A DNA stretch of 64,000 nt, taken from Antilocapra americana (Eukaryota; Chordata; Mammalia; Artiodactyla; Antilocapridae). The notes beneath the pieces were generated by a model. That model had not been told where the DNA came from and searched no databases. It was given only the letters and a program-made list of their open reading frames with translations. The stretch lies in NCBI GenBank assembly GCA_007570785.1, contig ML664161.1, positions 13,000,643 to 13,064,642 of the forward strand. The letters run 5' to 3'. The position numbers and the translations under genes are program-made. Position 1 is the stretch's first letter, and each line of letters starts with the position of its first letter. Shown in pieces: positions 12,185 to 24,435 of the stretch.

Positions 12185-12745
12185 GCAGCCATGAAATTAA
12201 AAGATGCTTAGTGCTTGGAAGAAAAGCTATGACCAACCTAGACAGCATATTAAAAAGCAGAGACATTACTTTGCCAACAAAGGTCTATAGAGTCAAAGCT
12301 ATGGTTTTCCAGTAGTCCTGTATGGATGTGAGAGTTGGACTATAGAGAAAGTTGAGTGTTGAAGAATTGATGCTTTTGTACTGTGGTATTTGAGAAGACT
12401 CTTGAGAGTCCCTTGGACTGCAAGGAGATCAAACCAGTCCATCCTGAAGGAAAGCAGTCCTGAATATTCATTGGAAAGATTGATGATGAAGCTGAAACTC
12501 CAATACTTTTGCCATCTGATGCGAAGAACTGACTCATTAGAAAAGACCCTGATGTTGGGAAAGATTGAAGGCAGGAGAATAAGGGGATAACAGAGGATGA
12601 GATGGTTGGATGGCATCACCAACTCAACGAATCTAAGTTTGAGCAAGCTCCAGGAGTTAGTGACGGACAGGGAAGCCTGGCGTGCTACAGTTTATGGGTT
12701 CACAAAAAGTCGGACATGACTGAGTGACTGAACTGAACTGAACAG
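12185..12745 (+). mobile_element. BovB LINE, 3' end
   Basis: 5'-truncated BovB on the plus strand. It starts at a GCAGCCATGAAATTAAAAG block, runs through the post-RT region and ends in GACTGAACTGAACTGAAC, the pentameric tail typical of BovB. The frames at 12299-12646 (minus) and 12390-12590 (plus) are fragments or antisense of it. An ATTCTG hexamer flanks both sides and could be a short target-site duplication, but it is too short to rely on. Confidence 0.9.
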
Positions 12746-13865
12746 ATTCTGTGAAGGCATATTCATTGTGATAAAGAGACCAAAAAAAGGCAATTCTTTT
12801 GGAGAAGTGAGCATTATTCTCACAGGTTAAAAAAACTACAGAGCCAGTCAGCGGATATGTGGGGAGCGGAAGAGTGTTGCTATGAGAATGTGACATGTTG
12901 GCAATTAGGTGGAGATGGTATCTAGAGTTATTCAAATAGCTTCAGAGTCGGGGACCCAAGCACACGATCAGCCCTTGTAAATTATACATAGCTTACCTTT
13001 TTTTGTTTTTTCCCTTTCTACCTCAACAACTGTAAAATCTGGTGTTGATGTTATAGAAGAAACTGCACCATATCTCAAATTTTATTTAGTCTTTTCCCAT
13101 ATACCACAAAAGTTCATGATTTATCACATTTCTGAGAGTTACACACATTTTTTTTTCCTTCTGAGATTCTGTTATAAAATGTGCTTTCATGCATTTGTAG
13201 GCATGTTAGGCAGAGGAGGCAGTTACTGTGTATTACAAATTAGAAAGGTGGAGGGAACTTGTAGCTTCCCTATTCTGCATCCACCTACTTTTGAGCAGAG
13301 CAATAGAAAAAAACAAAAATTGAATCTCACATCTACAGATGATAATAGCTGAAAGCAGGAGAAAGGAAGTATAAAAGCATTAACCTCACATTAAATAAAG
13401 CTGGATGACCAAAAGAGGAGTTTTCATGCCTTGAGACAGACATAGGTGATCCCAATGGAAAGAAGAAAGACTCATGAAAAGCCACTAAGTTTTGTTTAGT
13501 ATATCCTCTCAACTTTCCATAAAAAGTGACTCCCTCGCTTGATGTGAAGGGATTTGCACATAGCTTGTCATGGTTGCAGATCCTGAACTGTAATTTTCTG
13601 CTGATTCTGAATTAACTCATCTTTGCTGGAGGCATATCTGGCAATCTATTTGCCTAAGGTCAGCAAAAGCATAGTTTGAGAAGATGACCAGTTGGGAGAA
13701 AAGAGGATCCATATTTGGCCCTTCTTTTTATGCTGGGGCTGTACTTCTTTCATGAGGTTTCTGTGCAAATTGATAACAACAATCACAATAGTTCTGAAGC
13801 ATTAGGAACTCCATACATTTCTTTAGTTAGGAATAGCACTTAGAATTATGTGTACACATGTAAGT
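12746..13865. other. No feature recognised
   Basis: Unique-looking sequence of slightly higher GC near 13540-13760. The longest frame (13116-13352) has no recognisable similarity and reads like chance. Confidence 0.45.
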
Positions 13866-13990
13866 AGTTGTTTAGTCTCTAAGACTTATCTGACTCTTTG
13901 TGACTCCATGAACTGCAGCCCTGCAGGCTCCTCTCTCCATGGGATTTTCCAGGCAAGAATACTGGAATAGCTTGCCATTTCCTTCTTCAG
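13866..13990 (-). mobile_element. Bov-A SINE fragment
   Basis: Minus-strand Bov-A monomer without the tRNA-like head. GGCAAGAATACTGGAATAGC and the CTTCTTC edge are visible. Confidence 0.85.
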
Positions 13991-14089
13991 CATATGCAAT
14001 CATATGTACATAAATATGTATTTGTATTGTATAACATAACATTTTAAATAATATAGTAGTCTCAATAATGTTAATGTTTAACATATTAC

Positions 14090-14092
<3 letters not shown>

Positions 14093-14127
<35 letters not shown>
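14093..14127. repeat. (TA)n microsatellite
   Basis: About 17 uninterrupted TA units. Likely length-polymorphic. Confidence 0.95.
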
Positions 14128-14130
<3 letters not shown>

Positions 14131-15349
14131 TAAAAATAAAGCAAGTCAATGACAAATTAGTTCTTTTATATTTCTGAATTATTACCAAAGATCATTAGTA
14201 AACACAAATTAATTAGTAGAATTTAGAACCAGAGGCTGTTTGAAAAAAGTCTGAAATTCCTTCAGGACTATCAGTTCCTTAGTAGATGATCAGTTAATAC
14301 TTTGGTGGATAATTTGATTGAGATTTATAAAGAAAGCTTTAAAATCTTTTCTCTATATTTTTGGAAAAGGGGAGGAACCAGAGAGGCTATTTGTCACTTG
14401 AACCTAAAAAACAGTCTAGTAGATATATAAAACATACACAGTACATGTTTTTTATATTTGGTTACTTGACTGTTCATCCAAATTTTATCTTCATAAACAG
14501 CCGCCAGTCTTCTTTGTGTTAATTCCAAGGAAACAGCTTTTGATAATAAAACTCACTTGATATATTACTTACAACAGGTGTGTGAATTCTTTATCTTTTA
14601 ATTCTAATTATTTAGCCATTTCTGGCATAGTTGACTGTTCCTCTAGGAGAAATTAACAATATTGCTTCCTACCTGCAAAGGCATATTCTTCTGTAACTCA
14701 TTCACTTATTTCTGAGTTAGCACAAATTAAAAGTGAATTTTGCAAGGTAAAACTCAATTATGGAAATTCCTGATAGATCTACTACCGAGTAAATATGAAG
14801 CAAATATGCAATAAAACTGTTTAAGAATATTAGTGATGATATAAATATATCTAAAATCTTGGTGAGAATGAGATATTTTCATTAGAACTAAAAATGTTTT
14901 GAAATGTTTTCATCTTAACTGAATTAGTTACCAAATGATTTTAATACACAGAAATACAAATTTAATTCCTTTGAATAAATACTTATGAAATCTGTCTATA
15001 CAACTTGTTTGGACTCTCAGATACTATATTTTAGTATATATGATGCTGTTACCCACTATTATCTTTTTATTCAACTCTGTTATTACTGGCTAGGAAGTTG
15101 TCTGGATGAAGTTGAAAGATCATTTGCATTTTTTTCCCTTGGACTCCTTTCCAAAGGTTAATAAGTGTTCAAACTTTAAATAACTTTTTTCTTGGCTTAT
15201 AGATATTCTGTTCCAGAATATCAGAGTGTCCTTATCAAATATACAGATAAAAGAGGGAAATCTTGCTACTTTTCTTCTTTCCTCAACTCTTACTTCCAGA
15301 GGCCACAGGAGGATGCAATAATATATTTAGTATATTCAGTCAAGACCAT
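14128..15349. other. AT-rich unique sequence
   Basis: No frame of note and no repeat family recognised over about 1.2 kb. Confidence 0.5.
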
Positions 15350-16100
15350 TTAAGATCACTGTAAATAGTGCTACAGTGAACATCAGGGTGCATGTATATT
15401 TTCAAATTATGGCTTTCTCTGGGTATATGCCAGGAGTGGGATTACTGGATCATACGGTAGCTCCATTTTTAGTTTTTTAAGGAACTTCCATACTGTTCTC
15501 CTCTTTCTCCATAACATTTGTATCAATTTACATTCCTAGGACATGGAAGAAACCTTAATGCCCATTGATAGAGGAATGAATAAAGAAGATGTGTGTGAGT
15601 GTATGTATGTATGTATGTATGTATGTATGTACGTGTGTATGTGTATGATGGAATATTACCCAGTCACAGAAAAGAATAGAATAAGGCCATCAGCAGCAAC
15701 ATGGATGGACCTAGAGACTGTCCCACTGAAAACAGACAGAAAAGGACAAATATCATATGCTATCACTTACATGCAGAATCTAAAAAGTGGTACAAATGAA
15801 CTTATTTACAAAAAGAAAAGTCACAGATAAAAAAGCAAACGTTATGGTTAATGGGAGAAGGGGGAATAAATTTAGAGCTTGGCATTGATGTATACACGCT
15901 ACTCTATATAAAATAGATAATTAATAAGAATTTATTGTATAGTACAGGGAACTCTACTTGGTACTCTATAATGACCTATATAGGAAAGGAATCTAAAAAA
16001 AGAGTAAATATATGTAAGTTTATAAGTGACTCACTTTGCTGTACAACAAAAACTAACACAGCATTTTAAATCAACTATTCTCCAATACAATTTCTTTTTA
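15350..16100 (+). mobile_element. L1 3' end with short inverted 5' part (twin-primed)
   Basis: 15350-15540 is ORF2 tail in minus orientation (GTATATGCCAGGAGTGGGAT). 15541-16100 is the adjoining downstream sequence in plus orientation, starting ACATGGAAGAAACC and ending with the AAATCAACTATTCTCCAATA 3' end. The junction at 15540/15541 is sharp. A TATG tetranucleotide expansion lies inside at about 15602-15645. The 95-codon frame at 15543-15830 owes its YVCM repeats to that expansion. Confidence 0.85.
15602..15645. repeat. (TATG)n microsatellite inside L1
   Basis: About seven clean TATG units followed by degenerate TG-rich units, replacing the point in L1 where a short TA-rich run normally sits. 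Confidence 0.9.
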
Positions 16101-16941
16101 AAACAGAACCATTTAAGGAGAAAGAAAGTTTTATATATATGAATTATCAGGATGTCCTGAGCATAGGAAAATCTCATGTGTTTAAATAAATCCAGAATTA
16201 TATGAGACACATATTTGAAGGATAACAACTTAAAGCAAACATCAGAAAAGTATTTAAAAACCTCAGTTCTGTGCTGTAGAATTTAGGCTATTATTTATAA
16301 TTTTGGGGGCTGTAACATGTTTATTACGAGTTCTCCCCAACAACAGCAATAAAAAATTCCTACACCACAGCTTATACTACATATCTGTAGGAGAGTATGA
16401 TCTTGCCTTATATACTGTAATGAGGTAGACACTTTCTAAAATTCATAGAGTGACTAGGATATGGTCTCTTGTGTGTGTGGTGGTGGGTGGAGGCAGGTAA
16501 TGAGAATGAATGGGTCTCTAGCACATAGATTTCCAAAGAGAAGCTAGTATCAATAGTTGAGGAAGAAAAATCAGAAGGAGAAGGAGGAAGAGGAAATAAG
16601 ACAAGTTCTCAATTTCCAGTAGTGTTTCAGTCAGCTGCAATCTTTGCTTCACTCATTTCTCAAAGAAATAAAAGATGGGTTCTTGCCCCTTCTAATAGAA
16701 AGGTTTCCTGTGAGCTACCATCCGCCCTCACCAAAAAAGTGAAAGCACTTTAAGGACAGTGCTAAAGGAAATCACTTTAAACTTCCTAGGAATACTGGAA
16801 AGATTATAAGCTTTCTTTTCTAAGAAAAGTAGATTGGAATTAGGAAATTTTATTATACTACTTCTTTGAAAAACTAGGACCATTTTTAAAAAGTATTTTC
16901 CCCTCAGTTTCTTCATGTGTAAAATGGAGATAATAATAGCA
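16101..16941. other. No gene recognised; small purine-rich tract
   Basis: Mostly unique-looking. 16555-16605 is a purine-rich tract (GAAGGAGAAGGAGGAAGAGG core). A TG-rich run lies at about 16465-16495. Confidence 0.5.
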
Positions 16942-17800
16942 TTATTCGGTTGGCCCAAAAGTTCCTTCAGGTTTTTAAGTAAAAATAAAAGACATTTTTC
17001 ATTTTCACCAAGAACTTTATTGAACAATGTGTTCACTGCTCTGTTCCATTACCTTCTGCCATTTTTCAGGCAGCTTCATAATTTCATCTTCCTAAAATAT
17101 TTTATTGTCTCGAGCAAACAACTGTTTCATGTGCCTTTTACAGTCTTCCAGGGAAAGGAAGCTTTTTTCCATTAAGAGCATTTCATATAATGACAAAAAT
17201 AAATGGAAATCTGAAGGTGCAATAACTGGTAAATAAAGCTAATGTATCCGCTAAGCTGTAACAGTTATTGCCTGGTATCAAATAAACATGCGGTCATGGT
17301 CTTACATTATCCTGGCGGAAGATTATACATTTTCTGTTGACTAATCCCAGGTGCTTTTCATCAAGCGTTGCTTTTCAGTTGGCCTAACTGAAAGCAGTAC
17401 TTATGGAATTGAATTATTTGTTTTTCCAGAAGGAATTCATAAGAGGAATTCCTTCCATTGCCATTGTCTACACAACGTCACCTTCTTTGGATAAAGACCA
17501 ACCTTTGCTGTGTTTGGTGGTGGTTCATTTCACTTGCCCCAGGATCTCTTCCATTCCACATTATTATACAGTATCCATTTTTCATTGCCCTTCACAATTT
17601 TTTTTTAATACAGAAATTTTTTGTTAGAGAATCATGTGTGAAAACATAGTCAAGAAGGCCTTTTTTCCCCCCCACTTAATTTGTATGGAACCCAAATATC
17701 AAAGCAATGAACATAATCGAGCTAGTACAAATGATTTTCAACACTTGATTTGGATTATTTTGAGTATGTTGGCTATCTTCTGTGTGGTATCAATATTTCA
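16942..17800 (-). mobile_element. Mariner (Tc1/mariner) transposon, decayed, one end only
   Basis: The end at 16945 carries a terminal inverted repeat of the form TTGGCCCAAAAGTTCC. Reading the minus strand leftwards, the catalytic-core part of a mariner transposase is visible with many stops and frame changes. A DEKWILYNNVEWKRSW block lies near 17600-17560, a KVGLYPKKV block near 17500, a DNVRP block (the DNARPH position) near 17310, and a MKLPEKW-like block near 17070. The order agrees with a minus-strand transposase. The opposite terminal repeat was not found before the SINE at 17861, so the N-terminal part and second end are missing or too diverged. Transposase is surely inactive. Confidence 0.8.
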
Positions 17801-17860
17801 TAGTATTTTAATGTATTAAATATAGGAATATATGTAAAATGATGCAGATATACTTATTAA

Positions 17861-18076
17861 GGGATTTCCCAGATGGCACTAGTAGTAAAGACCACCTGCC
17901 AATGCATGAGACACAAGAGATGTGGGGCTTGATCCCTGGGCTGGCAAGATCCCCTGGAGGGGAGCATGGCAACCCACTCCAGTATTCTTGCCTGGAGAAT
18001 CTCATGGACAGAGGAGCCTGGTTAGCTATAGTCCACAGGATCACAAAGAGTCGGACATGACTAAAGCAACTTAGCA
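17861..18076 (+). mobile_element. Bov-tA SINE with target-site duplication
   Basis: Full-length plus-strand SINE from GGGATTTCCCAGATGGC to the GAGTCGGACATGACTAAAGC tail. It is flanked by ACTTATTAA at 17852-17860 and 18086-18094. The opposed frames at 17808-18083 and 17839-18060 are SINE frames. Confidence 0.92.
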
Positions 18077-18094
18077 CATACACAAACTTATTAA

Positions 18095-18419
18095 ATCCTT
18101 ACTCTTTTTATTTCTAGTTGCATGTTCTAAAGCAAATAAGGATCTTCAATGAAATATTATAGGCCATCATTTCTGCTCAAGTGGATGCTGGGTTTCTTTC
18201 TGTTCAGTGGCAGGGAGATGAACGCCTCTGCTTGCTCAGAGGAAGAATTTCCTGATCAATAATCCTTGTGTCTTCTCCAAATGTGTTCATTTCAACTCTC
18301 CTTGACATTACTACTAGTGACTTACTTTTTAAATACTAAAGTCTTTAAATAGGAGTCAAATATTTATCTACTATCATCTAGATGATAATAATAATATCAG
18401 TAATTCCAACACTTTTAAA
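18095..18419. other. No feature recognised
   Basis: Unique-looking sequence between a SINE and a MIR remnant. Confidence 0.5.
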
Positions 18420-18600
18420 TTGTACAGTGCTTTAGCATTCATAAAGCATTCGGACAGGTATTGTCATGTTAAATCCTCAGAAGATCCTTGTTATGAATTA
18501 ATACATCCTTTAAGAGCTGAAGAAATAAGTGAACTTTGAAATACTCTCCAGATAGCAAAGCCAGAATTCAATTCTGGTCTTTCTAATCTCAGAATTATTT
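18420..18600 (-). repeat. MIR SINE remnant
   Basis: Word order agrees with a reversed MIR: TACAGTGCTTTAGCATTC, then GTTAAATCCTCAGAAGATCC, then an AGCTGAAGAAATAAGTGAAC block, then AAGCCAGAATTCAATTCTGG. Confidence 0.65.
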
Positions 18601-18934
18601 TGCTGTATCATATTGCCTTTCTGCAACAAAAATTTCCATGTTGGTATTGGTTCATTGATTTGATCTCAGAGATATTAAACATACTGATTTTCTAGTGGAT
18701 CCTCAAAACTGTTTATTTCTCTCCATGTTTCATAGGCACCACAGATTCCCTGCTAGAATTTTTCAAAAATTAGATGAATTAATTTTTCTATTGTAGTGCA
18801 CACTGTCTTCAGGAACATTCTGGAAATTTGAGGGCTAGGTGGGAGCTCAAAAAACTACTTTTGAAATACTAAATCTGTTGCCTTAAAGTGGGCAAGACCA
18901 CATCTCTGTTGAGAATCAGAGGATTTTACTTCAC
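18601..18934. other. No feature recognised
   Basis: No frame or repeat seen. Confidence 0.5.
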
Positions 18935-19127
18935 AACATGTGGGTAAAGAATCCACCTGCAATGCCGGAGACACAGGAGATGCAGGCTCAACCCTGGGTT
19001 GGGAAGATCCCCTGGAGGAGGAAATGGCAACTCACTCCAGTATTCTTGCCTGGAAAATCCCAGACAGAGGAGCCTGGTGGGTTACAGTCCTTGGGCTGCA
19101 AACGGATGACTGAGTGACTAACATACC
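18935..19127 (+). mobile_element. Bov-tA SINE, head truncated
   Basis: Plus-strand SINE with GGGAAGATCCCCTGGAGGAG core and GACTGAGTGACTAAC tail. The first ~20 bases of the tRNA-like head are lost. Confidence 0.9.
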
Positions 19128-19529
19128 ACCTAACACTGAATTTCTCCTGAGATCCTTGTTTCTTACCTGTTTTCTGTCTCCAAATTCCTCCATCAAGTAT
19201 GCAACTTTGTTTTTCCTGAGGCCTTCAATCACAATTAACTTCCCCACTCTCTGTTTGTGACACAAACACGCTTTTATAAGAAGTTCTCCATGCAACACAG
19301 ATTTTCCTTGATTCCTGGGCCAGTTTTTGAACCATTCTAGTGTTGTTTTCCTTGTTTTTGTTGTTCTATTTTTATGAATCTCCCATCCCTAATCCTCTTC
19401 TGCAGTGAGATTGCTTTTTTAAGATTAATTTTTTCTAACCAAATGAAACTATTTCTAACTAAATATCTTCATCTTTCTTGAACTCTCTGTTATATAACTC
19501 CATTGACTACTTACTCTTTTAAAAAAATA
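19128..19529. other. No feature recognised
   Basis: The minus-strand frame at 19032-19298 starts in the flanking SINE and has no recognisable similarity outside it. Confidence 0.5.
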
Positions 19530-19612
19530 CATACATGAATACACATAACACTGAAACATTTCATTGTACACTTGAAATATTATAAATCAACTATACTTCA
19601 ATGAAAAGTAAA
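19530..19612 (+). mobile_element. L1 3' terminal fragment
   Basis: Only the last ~80 bp of an artiodactyl L1 are left: a CATTGTACACTTGAAATATT block and an AAATCAACTATACTTCAATG end followed by A-rich sequence. Confidence 0.7.
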
Positions 19613-20984
19613 ATACACATGTGTAAAAAAATTTTTTAGATTGCATTTTTTGTTTTGTTCTTGTTTTCATCATTCTCCATATCCTTTCCCATCTTTAATT
19701 TATTCTACTTCTTCTTCCTTCAAAATCTGTGTGCAGGCCAGCCCACTCTGTGTGTAGAATGAGCTATAGACCATCTTCACTTAGATGGCCCACTAGCAAC
19801 TCTCAACATGTCCACAATGGAGCATGTCTTATTTAAAACTGAACACCCTCATTTTTATTGCACAAACTGTTTCTCTGTCCTACAACATTTTTATTTCTAT
19901 TCTTTATTTTTTTTGCAAAAGCAGCCTTATTCTTCTGGAATTTAAAATAAGAAAAGAGCTAGTTTTGGTGCTTTTCTTTCCCTCATGCCCTTCAGTTACC
20001 AAGTCCTAAACTTACACTGAAGGCCTCCCTAAACTGCAGTTAAAGAGAGAGGCATAGCTTTGGCGAATGGGCTTTCACAGCTGAATATCCCTAGGCACTT
20101 TGCTGCTGGGAGAACTGAAAGAACTGGAAAGGGATTGGAAGTTATCCACCATAACAAAGGAAAATCATATTTCTTCAGATTCAAGCAGTTCTTTTGTGTG
20201 TCACCTCATGTCAGGCCATTATCAAACCACATCTAGATTTTTTAGTGTTTTTAATTGAAAAATAAATAGCTAAAGCAGAATAATAAAAAGTATTCTTTTA
20301 CAAAGTATTTTTAAACATATACTTCTCAGATTTGAACATTCTATCATGAAGAAAGTAATATCACTATGATAACCTAGATTTTATAGATGAGAAAGTTGAA
20401 TCTGAGAGTGCTTTAAGTAAATTTCTCATGATAGCTTAAACTAAAAATCTCAAAATATTGCCCTGTGCCTACTTTGTCATGCTGGTTTCCTCCTTGTGTA
20501 CCTGAATTTGTACAACCCATATTTCCCCTGGCAGTTGAGGAAAGACATTTTTCCTCACAGTAAATGTATTTTGCTCATGGAGTAGAGATAACAATGTAAT
20601 ATTTATTCTGTAAGATTAAACTCAGCTTTGAAGAGCCTTCAAACATTAGCATTGTTTCAGCTATTCAACTTTATTTCCTGTCTCTCCCCCATATATAATA
20701 CCTTTGCTCCCTCTAGGTTACATTTTTCACCATCCTCCATATTCAAGGCAAAATCTCCTAATTCTATGCTTTCATTTATAAAGTCCTTCTCCCTCAAAAA
20801 GCTCTATGTTTTCCCTTTCTTACTTTCATCTTCATCATTTAAAATGCACTTCAGATTTCACCTCCTCTGTGAATTCATTTATGTATGGACATGTTTACCT
20901 ATGACTATGGCTTCCTGCATTTGTGTGTAACCACAGTCTAAAATAGAGAAATCAGTCACATATTTAGATTTTTACAATACGATG
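19613..20984. other. No gene; possible MIR trace at 20365-20440
   Basis: Mostly unrecognised. A TTTTATAGATGAGAAAGTTG block near 20379 resembles the conserved MIR core in reverse. The 100-codon frame at 20628-20930 is T-rich and has no recognisable domains. Confidence 0.4.
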
Positions 20985-21131
20985 TGATTCATATATACAA
21001 TGGAATGTTATTCAGCCATTAAACATAATGAAATAATGTCATTTGCACCAACATGGGTGGACCTTATCATACTAAGTGAAGTAAGTCAGACAAAGACAAA
21101 TATCACATGATATAACTTGTATGCATAATCT

Positions 21132-21164
<33 letters not shown>

Positions 21165-21515
21165 ATGATCTTATTTACAAAACAGAAGCACTCACAGACG
21201 TAGAGAATGAATATTTGGTTACCAGAGGAGAAGAGAGGGGATATATGAAGAGTCTGAGATTCATATGTATACACTGCTACATTTAAAGTAGATAACCTCA
21301 ACAACAACAAAAAAATAAAGTAGATAACCACAAGGACATACTTATAGCACAGGAACACAGCTCAATATTCTATAATAACCTAAATGGGAAAAGAATTAAA
21401 AAAAAGAATTTATACTTGTAGAGGTATAATGAAATCATTACATTGCACACCTATAACTGTATATCATTGTTAGTCAGCTATACTTTATATTATATAAATA
21501 TTAAAATAAATTTTT
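20985..21515 (+). mobile_element. L1 3' end
   Basis: 5'-truncated artiodactyl L1: ATATACAATGGAATGTTATT near the start, ACCTTATCATACTAAGTGAA, and an end at about 21510 with ATATTAAAATAAATTTTTAA. It contains an internal A-run plus (TA)n at 21133-21160. Confidence 0.85.
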
Positions 21516-21815
21516 AAAAAGCACTGCAAAGACATAGATATTGAATTATAAACATAATATAACAATTTAAGAAAGGAATAAAATTCTGAAAAGAAGTATC
21601 TCAGAAAATCCGTATTTTATTATGGTATGATGATGCTTGATTGTTTCCTTTTAGAAATTCTTAGTTTTTCATAATTTTAATATTTAACATCTTATACATT
21701 ATAGCTATGTTGTTAGCTCTTTGAAGGGACCTTCATCTATATGTTGATTCCCTGGAATACTAAGATCACTGTTGAGATAATAATACACTTGAGGTTAAAA
21801 ACAATGCGGAATCTT
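21516..21815. other. AT-rich sequence, no feature recognised
   Basis: No frame, repeat or RNA gene recognised. Confidence 0.5.
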
Positions 21816-21827
21816 TTTTCTATGAAA

Positions 21828-22039
21828 AGCGAAAGTGAAGTCACTCAGTCATGTCCCAGTCTTTGCAACCCCGTGGACTGTAGCCTACCAGGCTCCTCCA
21901 ACCATGGGATTCTCCAGGCAAGAATACTGGAGTGGGTTGCCATTTTCTTCTCCAGAGGATCTTCATAACCCAGGGATCAAACCTGGGTCTCCCACATTGC
22001 AGGCAGATGCTTTAACCTCTGAGCCACAAGGAAAGCCCA
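21828..22039 (-). mobile_element. Bov-tA SINE with target-site duplication
   Basis: Full-length minus-strand SINE flanked by the 12-mer TTTTCTATGAAA at 21816-21827 and 22040-22051. The perfect duplication and full length suggest a comparatively young insertion. Confidence 0.93.
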
Positions 22040-22051
22040 TTTTCTATGAAA

Positions 22052-23987
22052 CAAACTATAAATTTCAAAGCATAAATGTCACCACATCTTGTCCTGGCAT
22101 TCCATATTTTATTGCTAATCTGTTCTAAAAAAGAGAGAACAATAAAGCCAAGAATGCTGAAAAAAATGTATATTTATTTGGACTTAATAAATCATATGCT
22201 AAACTTTATATTTATTTCTCTAATATATTTATAGCTAAGTTATCACATGCCCATGTGTTTCTTTCATTAAAGAACTCTATGTAAATCTTAGCTCATTTTG
22301 TTACTATTTATGTTAAAAGATACATCTAAGCAGATTCTAACTGGTTACTTAATAGGTCAGACTCTCATTGTATCCTTGTACATCAAGCCTATAATTCTCC
22401 TAGGAGCAGACAGATGAAGCAAGGTCATGTGTCAATCTACAAAAGATCCATACCAGACAGACAGGTAGCACTTGCACTAGTCACAGACTGATCCATTTAT
22501 AGAGGATTTATACATGTAAAAAAAAAAACATACTTTGACTTAGCAGCTTGGGTTATATATTTAGAGAATCACACGAAGAAGACTCTACCACACATAAAGA
22601 GACATTGTCTATTAGCAATATTTCACACCACACTATAGCAAAATACCAGTTAAGAGACAGATAAGAGATATTCCAGTGACTTTCAACAAAGAGCAGAACC
22701 ATCATGGAAAACCAGTGTGAGAACAAACAAACCAAATGCCTTCTCTCCTTTTGTATTACCTAATTGTGGAGCATTTCTAAAGGACTCATTACTAAAATGT
22801 GAGGCTCTACCAGCAATGACTAGTCACACAGAAGAAAAAGGCAAAAATATAGATCCTAGTGATGACTATAATTCTAAAATTCTGAACATTTTCTGTCTTA
22901 TTTATAAACTCAGCCATAAAACATACTATACTTACGCATAAGACATTGATTTGAGATTGTAGGGAAAAGAAATGAAAAGATTTATTTGTAATATACTGTT
23001 TCCCATTAAAAGGAAAAAATGAATTTTATTATTTTCAGAGTCACTGAATGAAATGAAGTATAACTATTGGCATTGTAGGGAAGGGTGAAATAAGGGACAG
23101 CTTTATTCATTGACTTATTTCCTGAGATCAGGAAGCTATAAACAGAGCATAGAGACCTTTTATCTAAAGCTTATATCTAAGGAAATAGTAAATAAAACTC
23201 CCTGATAGTTTTCTTTTATTCAGCATTTCACAATGGAATTCTGTTAGCTTTTGTAAAAAGTCTCATTTATAGAATACAAGAAATGAAAACAGCTTTAGGA
23301 ATCATTAAATCTAACTCTCTAATATTATAGAGTTAGACCCAGAAATTTTGCCTAAGGGAAACTAGACACTAAGACACAGAAATTTTAGTTTACATGTCCA
23401 AGGACAATATGATGACAAAAGAAGAGTGATGGTAATGCTAATACTATGGATACCAATGCAGGATCTTGCCACTCTACCATGCTGCCTTTCACAGCATGAC
23501 AATGAGAAAGAGCAAAACAACCTTCAACATCTGGTTACTGGCCTGACACTCACAGCTAGACACTGGTTTTCTTCTATTGAACATACATACTTTCAAAGAA
23601 CATCAACATCAGACAAGGTAAAATCTGTTATGCTGATAAATTAAGGCAAAAACAAAAGCATTTCAAACTCATGGTTGATAATCATAATAATGTAATAATC
23701 ATTATCTTTGCCACAAAAAGAGACCAAATATCCCAACCCTGACAATTATGAGTGCTATCTCTTACCAATTACAAATTTAACCTCAATGTATTTCTCCTGC
23801 TTCAAAGATGATATATATTACTCAAACAAAGCCTTTCTTCCTTGAGTCTTTAGCAAAGTAATTACAGCCTCTCACTGAGACACTTTCCCGTTGTGTGTCT
23901 CTCCCTACTTTTCGGGAGAAACAAAATAAATTTACTCAACTGTAAGTGTATTTTCAGTGTCTTTGGTTGAAGAGCAATGACAGTATA
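22052..23987. other. Unique-looking sequence, no gene supported
   Basis: About 1.9 kb, A/T-rich, with only short frames. A CTAATATTATAGAGTTAGAC segment near 23320 is a short imperfect palindrome. No named repeat can be defended. Confidence 0.45.
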
Positions 23988-24104
23988 TGCTCAGTCACTG
24001 TCATGTCCACATCTTTGCAACCCCATGGACTATAGCCTGCTAGGCTCCACTGACCATGGGATTTTCCAGGCAAGACTCTGGAGTGAGTTGCATTTCTTTC
24101 TCCA
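23988..24104 (-). mobile_element. Bov-A SINE fragment
   Basis: Minus-strand Bov-A monomer from GCTCAGTCACTGTCATGTCC to the TTCTCCAGG edge. Head absent. Confidence 0.85.
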
Positions 24105-24435
24105 GGATGACAATATAAGATAAAGCATTTATTCAAAGTACAAAAAGATGATCTATGTTGAAATTCATAAAGGTGACCCAATTATTGGATTAAAATTGTA
24201 AATTAAAAAAAATTGCTTGCATCAATTTTTATTGATATACATCAATGTTAATATCTGACCAAAGTTTTATTGCATTCAGTTAAACCTAGCAAAGATTACT
24301 CATGAACAAACATGTCTTCCTCTCTCCAAATCATTGTTTTCCTCTGACTTTCATAAGAGAAAATAATTCTTGTTATTCTATTTCCAGACAAGATCTAGAA
24401 AGAACTATCCGCTTCATTTGAAACAATTGAAAGGA
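24105..24435. other. No feature recognised
   Basis: AT-rich, ends in an A12 run that may be the poly(A) or target A-run next to the following L1 tail. Confidence 0.5.

Noticed and set aside
15543..15830. Frame with repeated YVCM as a repeat protein
   Set aside because: The repeat is translated TATG microsatellite within L1 3' UTR.
17861..17940. tRNA gene in SINE heads (here and at other Bov-tA copies)
   Set aside because: The heads are diverged tRNA-derived SINE promoters. No intact cloverleaf or aminoacyl stem can be drawn, and each is joined to a Bov-A body.
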